Origin: Sulfurimonas xiamenensis
GTDB taxonomy: Bacteria; Campylobacterota; Campylobacteria; Campylobacterales; Sulfurimonadaceae
Length of the DNA stretch: 64,000 nt
NCBI RefSeq assembly: GCF_009258045.1
Contig: NZ_CP041166.1
Coordinates: 744,001-808,000 of the forward strand
Reading direction: 5' to 3'
Within the stretch, counting starts at the first letter, position 1. Every line of letters begins with the position of its first letter. The notes beneath the pieces were generated by a model. The model did not search any database and was not told the origin of the DNA. It worked only from the letters and a program-made list of their open reading frames with translations. Both the position numbers and the translations under genes were made by a program. Of the stretch, positions 1 through 8,340 are shown in pieces.

Positions 1-119
1 TTACATACAAAGATTTTGTAAAATTAGAGCAGTTTGATATACCTTTGTCACTTTTAGATCTTAAAGTGACAATTGATAAGAAAATTTTTGAAATAGTAGA
101 TAATTATAGGGGAAAATAG
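1..119 (+). CDS. C-terminal end of an unidentified protein (5' partial)
   Basis: Reading from base 3, an open frame of 38 codons runs without interruption to a TAG at 117-119. The last residues are acidic and lysine-rich and end in NYRGK. The final G of the stop is the first base of the argB GTG start, so the two genes are tightly coupled. Too little is present to name a family, and the start lies outside the window. The uninterrupted frame and the coupling support a real gene. Confidence 0.6.
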   Translation, partial: TYKDFVKLEQFDIPLSLLDLKVTIDKKIFEIVDNYRGK

Positions 120-970
120 TGCAAAAAAAGATTGAAACAGTACAAACACTTCTTGAAGCTTTACCGTTTATAAAAGAGTTTAATAAAAAAATAGTAGTTA
201 TAAAATATGGCGGTTCGGCGCAAGAATCTCCACAGCTCAAAGAGAGATTTGCGCAGGATATTTTGCTTATGTATCTAGTGGGAATTAAACCTGTTATTGT
301 TCATGGCGGCGGCAGACAGATAAATGAGATGCTGGATGCTTTAAAAATTGATACTAAATTTATCGACGGACAGCGTGTAACTTCAAAAGAAGTTATGAGA
401 ATTGTTGAGATGGTTTTAAGCGGAGAGATAAACAAAGAGATAGTTTCACTTTTAAACTCTCACGGAGCAAAAGCAATAGGAATCAGCGGAAAAGATGCAA
501 AATTCATCACTGCTCGCGCAAAAGATTTTGCAAAATGGGGATTAACCGGAAATATAACAGAAGTAAAAGCTGATGTTATTGTAAATCTTATTGCAGAAAA
601 ATTTATTCCCGTAATTGCTCCAATTGCTGACGGTTCAGAGATGGGGCATCCTGGTTTTAATATTAATGCAGATTTGTGTGCTTCTTATGTTGCAAAGGCA
701 ATAGGAGCAAACAAGATTATATTTTTAACAGATACGGCAGGAGTTTTAAACAGTAACAAAGAGCTCTTAAGTACGCTTACAAAAGATGAAGTTGAAGCTC
801 TAAAGAGTGATGGAACGATTCATGGAGGTATGGTTCCAAAAGTGGATGCATGTCTTGAAGCGATAGAGGGCGGTGTACAAAAAGCCCATATTATAGATGG
901 CAGAATAGAGCACTCTTTACTCTTAGAACTCTTTACATCTGCAGGTGTAGGAACACAGATAGTTAATTAG
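119..970 (+). CDS. argB: Acetylglutamate kinase
   Basis: Phosphorylates N-acetylglutamate with ATP, the second step of arginine synthesis, in the cytoplasm. The 283-residue length is normal for the family. The glycine-rich ATP-binding segment KYGGSA is at residues 29-34, the substrate loop VHGGGRQ at 61-67, and the later NINADLC segment and GGMVPKV motif are also present, so all landmarks of the amino acid kinase fold are visible. The start is GTG at 119, overlapping the stop of the preceding gene by one base, with AGGGGA just upstream as ribosome site. Its 3' end overlaps the convergent MnmC-like gene by eight bases. argH lies about 10 kb downstream, so the arginine genes are dispersed. Confidence 0.97.
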   Translation: MQKKIETVQTLLEALPFIKEFNKKIVVIKYGGSAQESPQLKERFAQDILLMYLVGIKPVIVHGGGRQINEMLDALKIDTKFIDGQRVTSKEVMRIVEMVLSGEINKEIVSLLNSHGAKAIGISGKDAKFITARAKDFAKWGLTGNITEVKADVIVNLIAEKFIPVIAPIADGSEMGHPGFNINADLCASYVAKAIGANKIIFLTDTAGVLNSNKELLSTLTKDEVEALKSDGTIHGGMVPKVDACLEAIEGGVQKAHIIDGRIEHSLLLELFTSAGVGTQIVN

Positions 971-2111
971 CTTTTGCCCGAGCTGTTTTGTAAAAGAGTT
1001 TTTGTGTAGAGATCTCTTTTGGTATCGGGGTATTGTGCAAAATATTTTGAGTTAAGATTTTTGCCAAATAGGGACCAAATACAAAACCTCGAGAACCAAG
1101 AGCATTTATAATATATAAATTTTCAAAGTATTCTAAAGAGTCTGGTGGAATTTTTGTTCCATTTTTTATAGAGGGATATTTTTCTAAACTTTTTTCATAA
1201 TCAATAACTTTGCCTATTACTGGAAAATAGCTTTTTATCGTTGCTCTTGCACCTTTGTATATTTTTACAACTTTTAAATCCTCAAGTTTAATCAACTCTT
1301 GTGCTTGTTTCAAAAGAGTTTCTATCTGTCCTTGTTCGCTATTTACATAAAAAGGGCACTTGTCACATGTAGTTAAACACTCTAGTATAGCGTTGTCATG
1401 TCTTTCATGTGTTGCTCCGATAGATACGGTTCCATCTTGTTTGTTTGTTGAAACAGAGATAGATTTATGAATATTAAAAGGTATTTTTGTAGTTGTTTTA
1501 ACATCAATTCTTAAGCCGAAAATAGGAGATATTTTCATATAAGGAATCTCTACTAAAGAGGTGCTTACTCCTTGAGCTAAAATTATATTTTTTGCTTTGA
1601 TTTCATCAATGTTGTAAATTCCATCTTTAAAATCTAATTTTTTTATATCTTTTTTATAAAAATCACAATTTTCTATTAATTTTTTAGAAATTTCAGTTGG
1701 TTCAATTACAGCTGCATTTTCATAAAAATAGCCATCGATATCCATAAAATTTTTTGAGATGTTTTTCAATTTTTGCGTGTCATAATAGCTATATTTTATA
1801 TAACTTTGTGCTAATTTGTCTTTATTGAAATTATTGTTTGGGATTCTTAAAACACCTTTTTTTTCTACTATATTTGGAAGTAGATTTTTATAAAAATCTA
1901 TGGAAAAATTTAGTGCATCATTTACCAGTGAATTATAAAGGTTTTTTTTGCCAGGAAGAGGTGATAAAAAAGCTCCGGCAGCTCCGCTTGCACCGCCGGC
2001 TATGCCTTCTCTGTCGACAATAGCTACACTTTTTCCCTCTTGATGTAAAAAGTGAGCAACACAACAACCTGCGCTTCCGGCTCCGATAATTAAATAATCA
2101 TATATTTTCAT
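963..2111 (-). CDS. mnmC: MnmC-type FAD oxidase domain, stand-alone (tRNA wobble uridine modification)
   Basis: A 382-residue flavoprotein of the DAO/GlyOx fold. An N-terminal dinucleotide-binding motif GAGSAGC (residues 10-16) is followed by DREG and a GGASGAAG segment. The C-terminus has a KGARATIKSYFPVIG stretch and a NALGSRGF FAD-contact motif near residue 338, the arrangement of the oxidase half of MnmC. That enzyme removes the carboxymethyl group from cmnm5s2U34 of tRNA. The methyltransferase half of the enterobacterial fusion is absent. Three cysteines (245, 249, 252) cluster in the substrate domain. It converges on argB with an eight-base overlap. A generic glycine-oxidase-like function is the main alternative. 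Confidence 0.75.
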   Translation of the reverse strand: MKIYDYLIIGAGSAGCCVAHFLHQEGKSVAIVDREGIAGGASGAAGAFLSPLPGKKNLYNSLVNDALNFSIDFYKNLLPNIVEKKGVLRIPNNNFNKDKLAQSYIKYSYYDTQKLKNISKNFMDIDGYFYENAAVIEPTEISKKLIENCDFYKKDIKKLDFKDGIYNIDEIKAKNIILAQGVSTSLVEIPYMKISPIFGLRIDVKTTTKIPFNIHKSISVSTNKQDGTVSIGATHERHDNAILECLTTCDKCPFYVNSEQGQIETLLKQAQELIKLEDLKVVKIYKGARATIKSYFPVIGKVIDYEKSLEKYPSIKNGTKIPPDSLEYFENLYIINALGSRGFVFGPYLAKILTQNILHNTPIPKEISTQKLFYKTARAKAN

Positions 2112-2218
2112 TTTGACATTATAGAAAATTAAGACTTAATTTAAAAATCTTTTGTGATTTTTGTTTTAAGAACCATTTTTAGGAGATATGTGTTAAGCCG
2201 TTATAAGAATAGTGATGC

Positions 2219-2224
2219 TATAAT
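2219..2224 (+). promoter_or_regulatory. -10 box of the DUF2018 gene
   Basis: A perfect TATAAT hexamer preceded by GC. A transcript starting about seven bases downstream, near 2231, would leave almost no leader for an ATG at 2237, which supports the ATG at 2255 as the real start. Confidence 0.6.
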
Positions 2225-2254
2225 CGCGGGAATATTATGATAACAGGATGTAAA

Positions 2255-2536
2255 ATGTACGGACTCTTTGAAGATGAAGATGATATTTTTATGGGCTCTC
2301 CAAAGAGCAAATTAATGGATGTTGTGTTTAATGCCAACAATGATGTAGTCAGACATGAATTGCAAAATTTTATAGACAGAACTGCTGCTTTGGAGCTTTT
2401 AATAGCTGAAAAATTTGGCGAAGACATAGATAAAGAAGTTAGAAATTATATGATTTCAAACAGAGAAGAAGTTGATAATTATGCAAAAAGCCTCTATATA
2501 GAGTTAATGGGTGCGATACTTTCAAAAAGTGAATAA
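2255..2536 (+). CDS. DUF2018 family protein (HP0242-like)
   Basis: A 93-residue acidic, all-helical protein found in Campylobacterota. The N-terminal pattern of an acidic stretch, then IFMGSP and a MDVVFNAN helix, matches what I recall of H. pylori HP0242, whose crystal structure is an intertwined, knotted homodimer. Its cellular role is not established. I chose ATG 2255 over the in-frame ATG 2237 because AGGATG lies just upstream of it and the -10 box at 2219-2224 would place the RNA start next to 2237. It is monocistronic, between the MnmC-like gene and the prenyl synthase. Confidence 0.85.
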   Translation: MYGLFEDEDDIFMGSPKSKLMDVVFNANNDVVRHELQNFIDRTAALELLIAEKFGEDIDKEVRNYMISNREEVDNYAKSLYIELMGAILSKSE

Positions 2537-2692
2537 TTGAGATTTTTTTACAAAATTTTATTTTTTAATTAGTTTGTTTTAGTTTCATAATTACTGTTGA
2601 TTTTAGAAAAAGTAAAGAAATATTATTAAAAAAAGATGTGCAAAAGAAAATTTTTGTAAAATACGATAATAAAATATGGTTAAAGAGAGATT

Positions 2693-3580
2693 ATGCAAAG
2701 AGTTGAAAACGAAATTGCAAGACTAATTAAAGAGATAAATTATGATGAGGTCACTCGTCTTTTTGAGATGCTCTTAGGTGGAAAAAGGCTTCGTGCCAAA
2801 TTGATTTTAAAGATAGCCGCATCTCATAAAAAAGCTCCTCTTTTAGCGGCAATAGTAGAACTTATTCATGCGGCAAGTCTGCTTCATGATGATGTAATTG
2901 ATGAAGCAACATTAAGACGCGGAGTGGCTTCTGTAAATGCAACAGACGGGAGCAAAACAGCTGTAATGTTTGGTGATATCTTATACTCAAAAGCTTTTAC
3001 CGAGTTGGTTTCATTTGATAAAGAGATAGCAAAAATCATCTCATCTTCCGTTACGGCACTTAGCAAAGGTGAAATGATGGATGTTAAGATGGCAGATAAT
3101 TTTAACAGCGATGAAGAGAAATATCTTGAGATGCTATATCTTAAAACAGCCACTCTTATAGAAGCAGCGGCTCAAGCGGCTGCAATTTTAACCGGTAAAA
3201 ATCCTGAACCTTATGCATTATATGGTAGAAATCTTGGACTCTCTTTTCAAATAATAGATGATATTTTGGATATAACTGCCGATTCTGCAACTCTTGGAAA
3301 ACCTTCTATGAATGATTTTGCAGAGGGTAAATGCACACTTCCTTATATCTATCTATATAAAGTTTTAAGCGATGATGAAAAAGAGAGGTTAGTTAGCCTA
3401 CATGCAAAAGCATTAGACGAGCAAGAGACTCTTTGGATTAAACAAAAAATGCAAGAACATAAAACTATCGAAAAATCTTTTGAATTAGCACAAAAATTAT
3501 CAAATGAGGCTATGATTACCATGAAAGATGATGAACAACTCGTAAATATTTTACAAACTATGATAAAAAGAAGTTATTAA
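2693..3580 (+). CDS. ispB: All-trans polyprenyl diphosphate synthase (respiratory quinone side chain)
   Basis: Condenses isopentenyl diphosphate units into the long prenyl chain used for menaquinone. The 295-residue protein has the GGKRLR substrate site (29-34), the first aspartate-rich motif HDDVID (65-70) followed by RRG, and the second QIIDDILD motif with Asp189, Asp190 and Asp193. The residue five before the first motif is alanine, consistent with a long-chain product rather than FPP. Its TAA shares a base with the hemA ATG (TAATG), starting a coupled operon that also carries heme and menaquinone genes. Exact product length cannot be read from the sequence, and a geranylgeranyl synthase is less likely. 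Confidence 0.88.
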   Translation: MQRVENEIARLIKEINYDEVTRLFEMLLGGKRLRAKLILKIAASHKKAPLLAAIVELIHAASLLHDDVIDEATLRRGVASVNATDGSKTAVMFGDILYSKAFTELVSFDKEIAKIISSSVTALSKGEMMDVKMADNFNSDEEKYLEMLYLKTATLIEAAAQAAAILTGKNPEPYALYGRNLGLSFQIIDDILDITADSATLGKPSMNDFAEGKCTLPYIYLYKVLSDDEKERLVSLHAKALDEQETLWIKQKMQEHKTIEKSFELAQKLSNEAMITMKDDEQLVNILQTMIKRSY

Positions 3581-4878
3581 TGCACTATTTAAATATAAGT
3601 TTTTCACATAAAAATTCAACTTTAGAAATTAGAGAAAAACTTTCTTACAAAGATGATGATGCTATAAAAGCCTGTTTAATTAAGTTGAACTCCAGTGAAG
3701 CAATTAATGAGTCAATCCTTATTTCTACATGTAATCGTATGGAAGTATTTTGCAGTTGCAGTGATATTGCATCAGCAACACGGCATATTTTTGAGATGTT
3801 ATCTTTAAGATCAGGAATTAGTATAGATGAGCTTGAAGGAAGAGCTGATATATTTGATGACAGCAGTGCTATTCATCATATTTTTAGCGTTGCATCTTCA
3901 CTTGATTCAATGATTGTCGGAGAAACACAGATTCCAGGACAGTTAAAAGATGCTTTTAGACTCTCTTATGATAGCGGATATTGCGGTCAAAAATTGTCTC
4001 GTGCTATGCACCACGCTTTTAAATGTGCCGCAAAAGTCAGAAACGCAACAGATATCTCTTCAAAACCGGTTTCCATCGCCAGCGTTGCTGTAGCAAAACT
4101 AAAATCAATTCTTGATAATATTGAAGGAAAGAAAGCTTTAGTCATCGGTGTTGGAGAGATGTCAGAAATTACTGTTAAACATTTGATTTCAAGTGGCGCA
4201 GATGTTCATGTTATGAATAGAACAAAAGAGAAAGCTTTAGATTTGGCAAATATATGCGGTGTAAAAGTTTTAGATATGCAAGAGCTTCCAAAAGTGATAA
4301 ATGAATTTGAAATTCTTTTTACCGCTACGGCTGCATCTGAGCCTATTATAACAGATGAGATTATTAAGCCTTGCGATTTTGATAGGTATTGGTTTGACAT
4401 GGCACTTCCTCGCGATATTAATTATCACAAAGGTGACCGTATAAATCTTTATGTAATTGATGATTTAAAAAATATTGTAGATGAAAATTTAAATTTGCGT
4501 GAAGACAGTGCAAGAAGAGCTCATGGAATAATTGGACGGAGTACGGTAGAGTTTTTTGAATGGCTAAACACGCTTAATATTGAACCGATAATAAAAGAGA
4601 TATATCAAAAAGCTTTTGAAGCAGCAAAAGCGGAGAGTGACAGAGTTATAAAAAATGGTTACATTCCAAAAGAGTATGAAGCTCAGGTTCATAAAATGAG
4701 CGAACAGGTTATGAAAAGATTTTTACATCAAATGACCTCTAAAATGCGTAGTGTATCAGAGGAAGCAAAATCAGACATGGTAACAAGTGCTCTGCAGTTT
4801 TTAATAAATAAAGAAAGTAATGACATGCCTGATAAATATAAATGCGAGTATGCCTTAAATATTATAGAGGAAAAATAA
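3580..4878 (+). CDS. hemA: Glutamyl-tRNA reductase
   Basis: Reduces glutamyl-tRNA(Glu) to glutamate-1-semialdehyde, the first committed step of C5-pathway heme synthesis. Length is 432 residues. The catalytic cysteine lies in TCNRMEVF (Cys51). SSLDSMIVGETQI follows, then a Rossmann NADPH site VIGVGEMSE and a C-terminal helical dimerisation region. The ATG overlaps the prenyl synthase stop by one base, and proS starts three bases after the hemA stop. hemC follows in the same run and hemH is near the end of the window. The hemA-proS pairing is conserved in Campylobacter. Confidence 0.97.
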   Translation: MHYLNISFSHKNSTLEIREKLSYKDDDAIKACLIKLNSSEAINESILISTCNRMEVFCSCSDIASATRHIFEMLSLRSGISIDELEGRADIFDDSSAIHHIFSVASSLDSMIVGETQIPGQLKDAFRLSYDSGYCGQKLSRAMHHAFKCAAKVRNATDISSKPVSIASVAVAKLKSILDNIEGKKALVIGVGEMSEITVKHLISSGADVHVMNRTKEKALDLANICGVKVLDMQELPKVINEFEILFTATAASEPIITDEIIKPCDFDRYWFDMALPRDINYHKGDRINLYVIDDLKNIVDENLNLREDSARRAHGIIGRSTVEFFEWLNTLNIEPIIKEIYQKAFEAAKAESDRVIKNGYIPKEYEAQVHKMSEQVMKRFLHQMTSKMRSVSEEAKSDMVTSALQFLINKESNDMPDKYKCEYALNIIEEK

Positions 4879-4881
4879 ATA

Positions 4882-6186
4882 ATGAGAAGAAGTAGAGCGT
4901 TTATACCAACAACAAAAGAAGCTCCATCTGATGCTGTGCTGGCGAGTCATATATTTTTAAGTAGAGCAGGTTTTATATCACAGGTCGCAAGTGGACTCTA
5001 TAGTTATATGCCACTGGCAAAAAGAGTGATTAAAAAAATTGAAAATATAATCAATGAAGAGATGGCTGCTGTTGGATGTGAAGAAGTTGAACTAAGTTTT
5101 GTAACACCAATCTCTTTATGGGAAGAGAGTGGAAGAAGTGAAAAGTTTGGAAAAGAGCTTTTAAGATTTCATGACAGAAAAGACACAATGTTTGTTCTCG
5201 GCCCGACACATGAGGAGATGATGGTTGATTTAGTGCGCAATCGAGTTACAAGCTATAAACAACTTCCAATCAATTTATATCAGATGAAAATAAAATTCCG
5301 TGATGAAGCGAGACCTAGATTCGGTATTATGAGAGGTCGTGAATTTCTCATGAAAGACGGATATAGTTTTCATGCATCTTATGCGGATTTAGATAGAGAA
5401 TTTGATATGATGGAAGAAGCATATAAGAAAATTTTGACAAGATTAGGTCTTGATTTTAGAATAGTTGAAGCAGACAGTGGTGCAATCGGCGGAACTGGTT
5501 CTAAAGAGCTGATGGTACTTGCCGGAAGCGGAGAGGATACTTTGGCTGTTTGTGATAGTTGTCAATACGGTGCAAATATAGAGATATTTTTAGGTGCCGG
5601 CGATGAAGCTCAAAAAGATATGGTTTTTACATCTGTAAAAGATATAAAAGGAGATGATATTTGTCCTCAATGCGGCGGCAAACTCTCTTTAACCAAAGGT
5701 ATAGAGGTTGGTCATATCTTTAAACTTGGAACTACATATTCAGCAGCGCTAAAAGCAGAGTTTTTAGATGAGAATGGAAAAGCGCAGCCATTTATAATGG
5801 GAACTTACGGAATGGGTGTTAGCAGGCTTGTAGCAGCTGTTATAGAGCAAAATCACGATGAAAATGGCTGTATATGGACAAAAGAGACTGCTCCTTATAT
5901 GGTAAATATTTTAATTTCAAATGTAAAAGAGAACCGCCAATTTGAACTGGGTGAAGAGCTTTATAAGAGGCTTAAGAATTCAGGAGTAGAAGTTATGCTA
6001 GATGATAGAAAAGATAGATTTGGTTTTAAAATGAAAGATGCTGAGTTGATAGGCTTTCCGTATACTGTTATTATAGGAAAAGAGTTAAACAATGGCTTGG
6101 TTGAGATATATGACAGAAAAACAAAAATCAATATCTCTGTAGAAGCAGATACTGTTTATAATAAAATAATGGAATTGACAAAGTAA
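4882..6186 (+). CDS. proS: Prolyl-tRNA synthetase, compact form without the INS editing domain
   Basis: Class II synthetase charging tRNA(Pro). Visible are the LGPTHEE segment (107-112), motif 2 [17 protein letters not shown] (139-155), the proline-pocket region [11 protein letters not shown], and motif 3 [11 protein letters not shown] (309-319). The C-terminal anticodon-binding domain is complete. Total length is 434 residues against about 570 for most bacterial enzymes. Only about 40 residues separate NIE (232-234) from KGIEVGH (272-278), where the roughly 180-residue INS domain normally sits. Two CxxC pairs (Cys224/227 and Cys261/264) remain and may bind zinc. Aminoacylation should be intact, but cis-editing of Ala-tRNA(Pro) is not expected. 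It is coupled to the next gene by TAATG. Confidence 0.95.
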   Translation: MRRSRAFIPTTKEAPSDAVLASHIFLSRAGFISQVASGLYSYMPLAKRVIKKIENIINEEMAAVGCEEVELSFVTPISLWEESGRSEKFGKELLRFHDRKDTMFVLGPTHEEMMVDLVRNRVTSYKQLPINLYQMKIKFRDEARPRFGIMRGREFLMKDGYSFHASYADLDREFDMMEEAYKKILTRLGLDFRIVEADSGAIGGTGSKELMVLAGSGEDTLAVCDSCQYGANIEIFLGAGDEAQKDMVFTSVKDIKGDDICPQCGGKLSLTKGIEVGHIFKLGTTYSAALKAEFLDENGKAQPFIMGTYGMGVSRLVAAVIEQNHDENGCIWTKETAPYMVNILISNVKENRQFELGEELYKRLKNSGVEVMLDDRKDRFGFKMKDAELIGFPYTVIIGKELNNGLVEIYDRKTKINISVEADTVYNKIMELTK

Positions 6187-6614
6187 TGATCTATTTTCTT
6201 ATTTACCTATTTTTAGAGGTTTTAATCTCCGTAAACATATCATCTGCAATTGGCGGACTGGCAACATTTTTTGAGATACTTTTAAGCGCATTTATCGGAT
6301 TGATTATATTGGCAAATTTTAAATCAACACTTAGAGAAAACTTTGCAGCTGTATCATACAGCTGTATTGATTTAGAGCAGTTTCAAAATTTAAATTTATT
6401 TACAATTTTTGGAGCAGTATTGCTTATTGTTCCAGGCTTTTTAACAGATATTGTGGGTGCTTTGTTGCAATTTAGCGTATTTACGACTATGCTTGTTAAT
6501 CGTTATCATGTAAAATCAGGCAAGTGTAAAACAGAGTATAAAGAAAAAAATCTAAAAAAGGATAGTGATGTCATTGATGTTGAAATTATTAGCGATAATA
6601 CTGATAGTAAGTAG
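6186..6614 (+). CDS. fxsA: FxsA family membrane protein
   Basis: A 142-residue inner-membrane protein with three to four hydrophobic segments: residues 1-20, 24-45 and a pair spanning about 70-103. The third segment carries the LLIVPGFLTDIVGALL signature of the FxsA family, whose E. coli member relieves phage T7 exclusion by F but has no clear general role. The cytoplasmic tail (about 108-142) is charged. The ATG shares a base with the proS stop, and its last 47 bases overlap the following thiol-protein gene in another frame. The location in a cofactor operon is conserved context rather than evidence for function. Confidence 0.85.
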   Translation: MIYFLIYLFLEVLISVNISSAIGGLATFFEILLSAFIGLIILANFKSTLRENFAAVSYSCIDLEQFQNLNLFTIFGAVLLIVPGFLTDIVGALLQFSVFTTMLVNRYHVKSGKCKTEYKEKNLKKDSDVIDVEIISDNTDSK

Positions 6615-7398
6615 CTTTTTAAAAGCAGATGATTTAAATCAAAAAGTAGAGCAGTTCTTAGAAGATAATTTTGACACGAATCCAAATATAGAATCCATTA
6701 AAGTTAATATCAAAGAAAAAATTGAAATTGAAGGATTTAAAGATTGGAGCGCATTTGTTGTTGGATTAGATGCGGTATTAAAAAAGGACAAGCGGCATGT
6801 TGTTCAAAATATGATTTGGTATTCTAATGGGGAGGTTGTTACAAAAGAGCTGTATGATTTAAAAAGCGGAAAAAACATGAGTGACTTGATTTCAATGCCG
6901 TTTAAAGATGAGTATTATAAAAAAGAGAATTTAATTTATGGTAATGAAAATGCAAAACATAAAGTAGCTATTTTTTCTGATCCACTATGCCCTTTTTGTA
7001 GACAATTTGTTCCGGAAGTTATAAACTATATGAAAAAAGAGCCAGATAAGTTTGCAGTGTATTACTATCATTTTCCACTTGAAAGAATACACCCTGCTGC
7101 TGTTGAACTTGTAAAAGCAGCCATTGCTCTTGAACTTCAGGGTAGAAAAGATGTAATCCTTAATCTCTATAAAGTTGAAATAAATCCAAAAGAGAGGTCT
7201 AATGAAAAAATATTGGCGGCATTTAATAAAGTAATGAAATCAAATATAAATATGGCTGATTTAATATCAAAAGAGGTTTCAGATCAACTTAAAAGTGATT
7301 TAAAAATCGTTAGCGAACTGATGGTAAACGGAACTCCTACAATGTTCTTTGACGGAAAAATAGATAAAACAAAAAATAGATATAAAGAGGCAAAATAG
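6568..7398 (+). CDS. Periplasmic thioredoxin-fold protein, DsbC/DsbG-like
   Basis: A 276-residue exported protein. A hydrophobic signal peptide (about residues 1-20) precedes an N-terminal region with no clear match and a thioredoxin-fold domain. The active site CPFC lies in SDPLCPFCRQF, and the cis-proline loop GTPTMFFDG is near the C-terminus. This resembles DsbC/DsbG isomerases or reductants used in cytochrome c maturation. A GTG at 6565, ATG 6568 and ATG 6577 are all in frame. I chose 6568 because AAGGAT ends a few bases before it and the signal peptide follows directly. The gene overlaps fxsA by 47 bases and abuts hemC, which suggests co-production with heme enzymes. Isomerase versus reductase cannot be settled here. 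Confidence 0.82.
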   Translation: MSLMLKLLAIILIVSSFLKADDLNQKVEQFLEDNFDTNPNIESIKVNIKEKIEIEGFKDWSAFVVGLDAVLKKDKRHVVQNMIWYSNGEVVTKELYDLKSGKNMSDLISMPFKDEYYKKENLIYGNENAKHKVAIFSDPLCPFCRQFVPEVINYMKKEPDKFAVYYYHFPLERIHPAAVELVKAAIALELQGRKDVILNLYKVEINPKERSNEKILAAFNKVMKSNINMADLISKEVSDQLKSDLKIVSELMVNGTPTMFFDGKIDKTKNRYKEAK

Positions 7399-8340
7399 AT
7401 GAATAAATTAACAATCGCTACAAGAGGATCAAAGCTTGCGCTTTGGCAGTCAAATCACATCAAAGCTGTTTTAGAAGAACAAAATCCGGGTCTTGAGGTT
7501 GATCTTAATATTATAGTGACAACTGGAGATAGAATTCAAGACAGAGGTTTGTCTACTATTGGCGGAAAAGGACTTTTTCTAAAAGAGCTTGAAGAAGCAA
7601 TGATGAGAGGTGAAGCTCAAATTGCTGTGCACTCATTAAAAGATGTTCCAACTGAAATGCCGGATGGTTTGCTTTTGGCTGCTATTACCGAGAGAGAGGA
7701 TTGCAGGGATGCTCTTTTATCTGAAAAATATTCAAACATAAATTCTCTTCCAAAAAAAGCAGTAGTTGGAACATCTTCGCTTCGCCGTCGTATGCAGATA
7801 GAAAAACTTCGTCCTGATTTAATTATCAAAGATTTAAGAGGCAATGTTGATACAAGAATAAGAAAATTAAAAGAGGGTGAATTTGATGCAATAATTTTAG
7901 CTTCTGCCGGTATTAACAGACTCTCTCTTTTGGATGCTGTAAAGCATGTTTATCCGATATCTCTTGAAGAGATGATTCCATCAATGGGACAGGGAGCATT
8001 AGGAATTGAGTCTATAAATGATGATGAAGTTTTAAAAATTGTTGCTAGACTTGAAGATGAATACAGTAGAATAGAGACAACTATAGAGAGAGCTTTTGTT
8101 GATGAATTAGACGGCGGATGCCAAGTTCCAATCGGTGTAAATGCATCTGTTCTAGAAGATGGAAATATAAGTGTTAAAGCTATTTTGGGTCTTCCTGATG
8201 GAACTGAAGTATTAAGTGATTCAAAGATTACATCTAAAAAAGATTATAAGAGTGTAGGTAGAGATATGGCGCAAGAGTTTATAGCAAAAGGCGCTAAAGA
8301 GCTGCTTGCGCGTGCAGAAGCTATGATGGGAAATGAATAA
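7399..8340 (+). CDS. hemC: Porphobilinogen deaminase (hydroxymethylbilane synthase)
   Basis: Polymerises four porphobilinogen units into hydroxymethylbilane for heme synthesis. The 313-residue protein starts with the family pattern IATRGSKLALWQ. It has GGKGLFLKELE (55-65), VHSLKDVP (78-84), the SSLRRRMQ basic loop, and the dipyrromethane cofactor cysteine in DGGCQVPIG (Cys241). It begins directly after the stop of the thiol-protein gene and its 3' end overlaps the decarboxylase start by eight bases. All catalytic landmarks are present. Confidence 0.97.
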   Translation: MNKLTIATRGSKLALWQSNHIKAVLEEQNPGLEVDLNIIVTTGDRIQDRGLSTIGGKGLFLKELEEAMMRGEAQIAVHSLKDVPTEMPDGLLLAAITEREDCRDALLSEKYSNINSLPKKAVVGTSSLRRRMQIEKLRPDLIIKDLRGNVDTRIRKLKEGEFDAIILASAGINRLSLLDAVKHVYPISLEEMIPSMGQGALGIESINDDEVLKIVARLEDEYSRIETTIERAFVDELDGGCQVPIGVNASVLEDGNISVKAILGLPDGTEVLSDSKITSKKDYKSVGRDMAQEFIAKGAKELLARAEAMMGNE

